The translations under genes were made by a program, and so were the position numbers. Positions 7,375 to 8,023 of a stretch of 8,023 bases of DNA are shown in pieces. Under the pieces are notes generated by a model. That model saw only the letters and a program-made list of their open reading frames with translations. It made no database searches and was not told where the DNA came from. The DNA is taken from positions 1 through 8,023 of the forward strand of contig JALVBA010000206.1 in the NCBI GenBank assembly GCA_027010905.1, in the 5' to 3' direction. Position 1 is the stretch's first letter. Each line of letters opens with the position of its first letter. This DNA is from Marinilabiliaceae bacterium. GTDB taxonomy: Bacteria > Bacteroidota > Bacteroidia > Bacteroidales > Marinilabiliaceae.

Positions 7375-7406
7375 CAAAAGTAACGTTACACGTATTAATT
7401 TTAAAA
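7375..7406 (-). promoter_or_regulatory. Candidate housekeeping promoter for the small gene-fecR-receptor operon
   Basis: On the minus strand, TACTTTTG (7382 down to 7375) is a full match to the Bacteroidota -7 consensus TAnnTTTG. Twenty bases upstream is TTTT (7406-7403), matching three of four bases of the TTTG -33 box at the expected spacing. Transcription would begin near 7368, about 30 bases before the small gene's ATG at 7336. The -7 box overlaps the perfect 10-base palindrome GTAACGTTAC at 7380-7389, which could be an operator or chance. If real, fecR and the receptor can be expressed without read-through from the sigma gene. Confidence 0.42.
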
Positions 7407-7423
7407 TATATTAATTCATTGTT

Positions 7424-8008
7424 CTAACTCATTAACCACAAGACAAAAAACAATGCCACATCAACATGATCCTTTAACTTATTACGCAATCTCTTTAATG
7501 CTTTACTTATCTGCGTTTCAACGGTTCGTTTCGACAAGCTTAACTTATCAGCAATCTCCTGATTAGTTACCCCTTCGTAACGACTCATCTCAAAAATACG
7601 TCTGCACTGTTTGGGTAACGATACCACAACATTAAATATTCTTGCTTCCAGCTCCGTCTCCAGCATCTTATCCTCAAATTCTGCTTCCTGCCTCTTTTTG
7701 TCTACAAACATATCAGCATGGTGGTCTCTACGTATCTGAGTTCTTTTTATCTGATTCAGACACCTGTTCCGAACTGTTTGATATAGGTGTGACTTTAAAG
7801 AGGTATGAATATTTAACTCCTTACGCTTCTCATAAAACATTACAAAAACATCCTGAACCATATCACGCGACAGATCTTCATCCCCAAGCATTTTTTGTGC
7901 AAACACAACCAATTGAGCATAGTAGGTCATAAACAGTTTTTCGTACGATTCCTCCAAACCACTCTTCAACCCATCAAGCAATATTTTATCATCACCTGTA
8001 TATGCCAT
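7424..8008 (-). CDS. ECF-family RNA polymerase sigma-70 factor
   Basis: Group 4 (extracytoplasmic function) sigma factor, 194 residues from the ATG at 8008. The sigma region 2 spans about 20-90: YEKLFMTYYAQLVVFAQKM then the core-binding stretch EDLSRDMVQDVFVMFYEKR and LKSHLYQTVRNRCLNQIKR for -10 recognition. Region 4 spans about 122-178: LPKQCRRIFEMSRYEGVTNQEIADKL with the helix-turn-helix continuing SLSKRTVETQISKALKRLR, which reads the -35 box. Regions 1.1 and 3 are absent, as expected. A hydrophobic tail (VALFFVLWL, 184-192) is typical of Bacteroidota members. A TTG at 8020 is in frame but follows directly after a TGA (8021-8023), so the ATG at 8008 is preferred. Its partner is the FecR protein encoded 298 bases downstream. 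The promoter lies outside the window. Which genes it transcribes is unknown, with the receptor operon the obvious candidate. Confidence 0.94.
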   Translation of the reverse strand: MAYTGDDKILLDGLKSGLEESYEKLFMTYYAQLVVFAQKMLGDEDLSRDMVQDVFVMFYEKRKELNIHTSLKSHLYQTVRNRCLNQIKRTQIRRDHHADMFVDKKRQEAEFEDKMLETELEARIFNVVVSLPKQCRRIFEMSRYEGVTNQEIADKLSLSKRTVETQISKALKRLRNKLKDHVDVALFFVLWLMS

Positions 8009-8023
8009 TATACTTTTCAATCA

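Noticed and set aside
7642..7932. 96-codon plus-strand open frame opposite the sigma gene
   Set aside because: It is fully antisense to the conserved sigma regions 2 to 4, with no independent signal for translation.
8009..8020. TTG start that would lengthen the sigma factor by four residues
   Set aside because: The codon directly follows a TGA stop, and a good ATG lies four codons on at 8008, giving the normal N-terminus for this family.
1..8023. Mobile element, CRISPR array, tRNA/rRNA or defence system
   Set aside because: No transposase or integrase, no regular spaced repeats, no tRNA-like cloverleaf and no defence-type protein were seen; every long gene fits a known Bacteroidota family.

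Overview
This window looks like chromosomal DNA from a member of the Bacteroidota. The reasons are a FecR-type anti-sigma factor carrying the C-terminal domain typical of that phylum, an STN/carboxypeptidase-like-domain TonB-dependent receptor followed by a DUF4249-type lipoprotein, AT-rich translation starts without clear Shine-Dalgarno sequences, promoter-like TAnnTTTG elements, and an alpha-oxoamine synthase of the sphingolipid type common in this phylum. The order cannot be fixed from the sequence; a Bacteroidales/Marinilabiliales-like organism is a guess.

Left part (1-2336): a plus-strand PLP-dependent alpha-oxoamine synthase (serine palmitoyltransferase-like), whose true start may lie just outside the window, converges on a minus-strand thioredoxin reductase gene (trxB). 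A nearly perfect 42-base inverted repeat between them is a convincing two-way intrinsic terminator. A 200-base spacer upstream of trxB (2337-2536) has no credible gene. It holds a weak promoter candidate, two small hairpins and three copies of an 8-base direct repeat.

Right part (2537-8008, all minus strand): a cell-surface signalling and uptake locus read right to left: ECF sigma factor, a 59-residue acidic small protein, FecR-like anti-sigma factor, an outer-membrane TonB-dependent receptor with an STN signalling domain, and a surface lipoprotein of the DUF4249 type. By analogy with FecI/FecR/FecA, ligand binding at the receptor would be relayed by the STN domain to FecR in the inner membrane, which controls the sigma factor. 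The ligand cannot be read from the sequence. The last four genes are spaced by 30, 21 and 9 bases and are probably co-transcribed. The sigma gene is separated from them by 87 bases that contain a plausible housekeeping promoter.

The most noteworthy item is the small gene at 7157-7336, wedged between the sigma and anti-sigma genes. It has a leucine-rich N-terminal helix, a strongly acidic remainder, and the same ten bases around its start codon as fecR. No novel defence system, mobile element, CRISPR array or RNA gene was seen.
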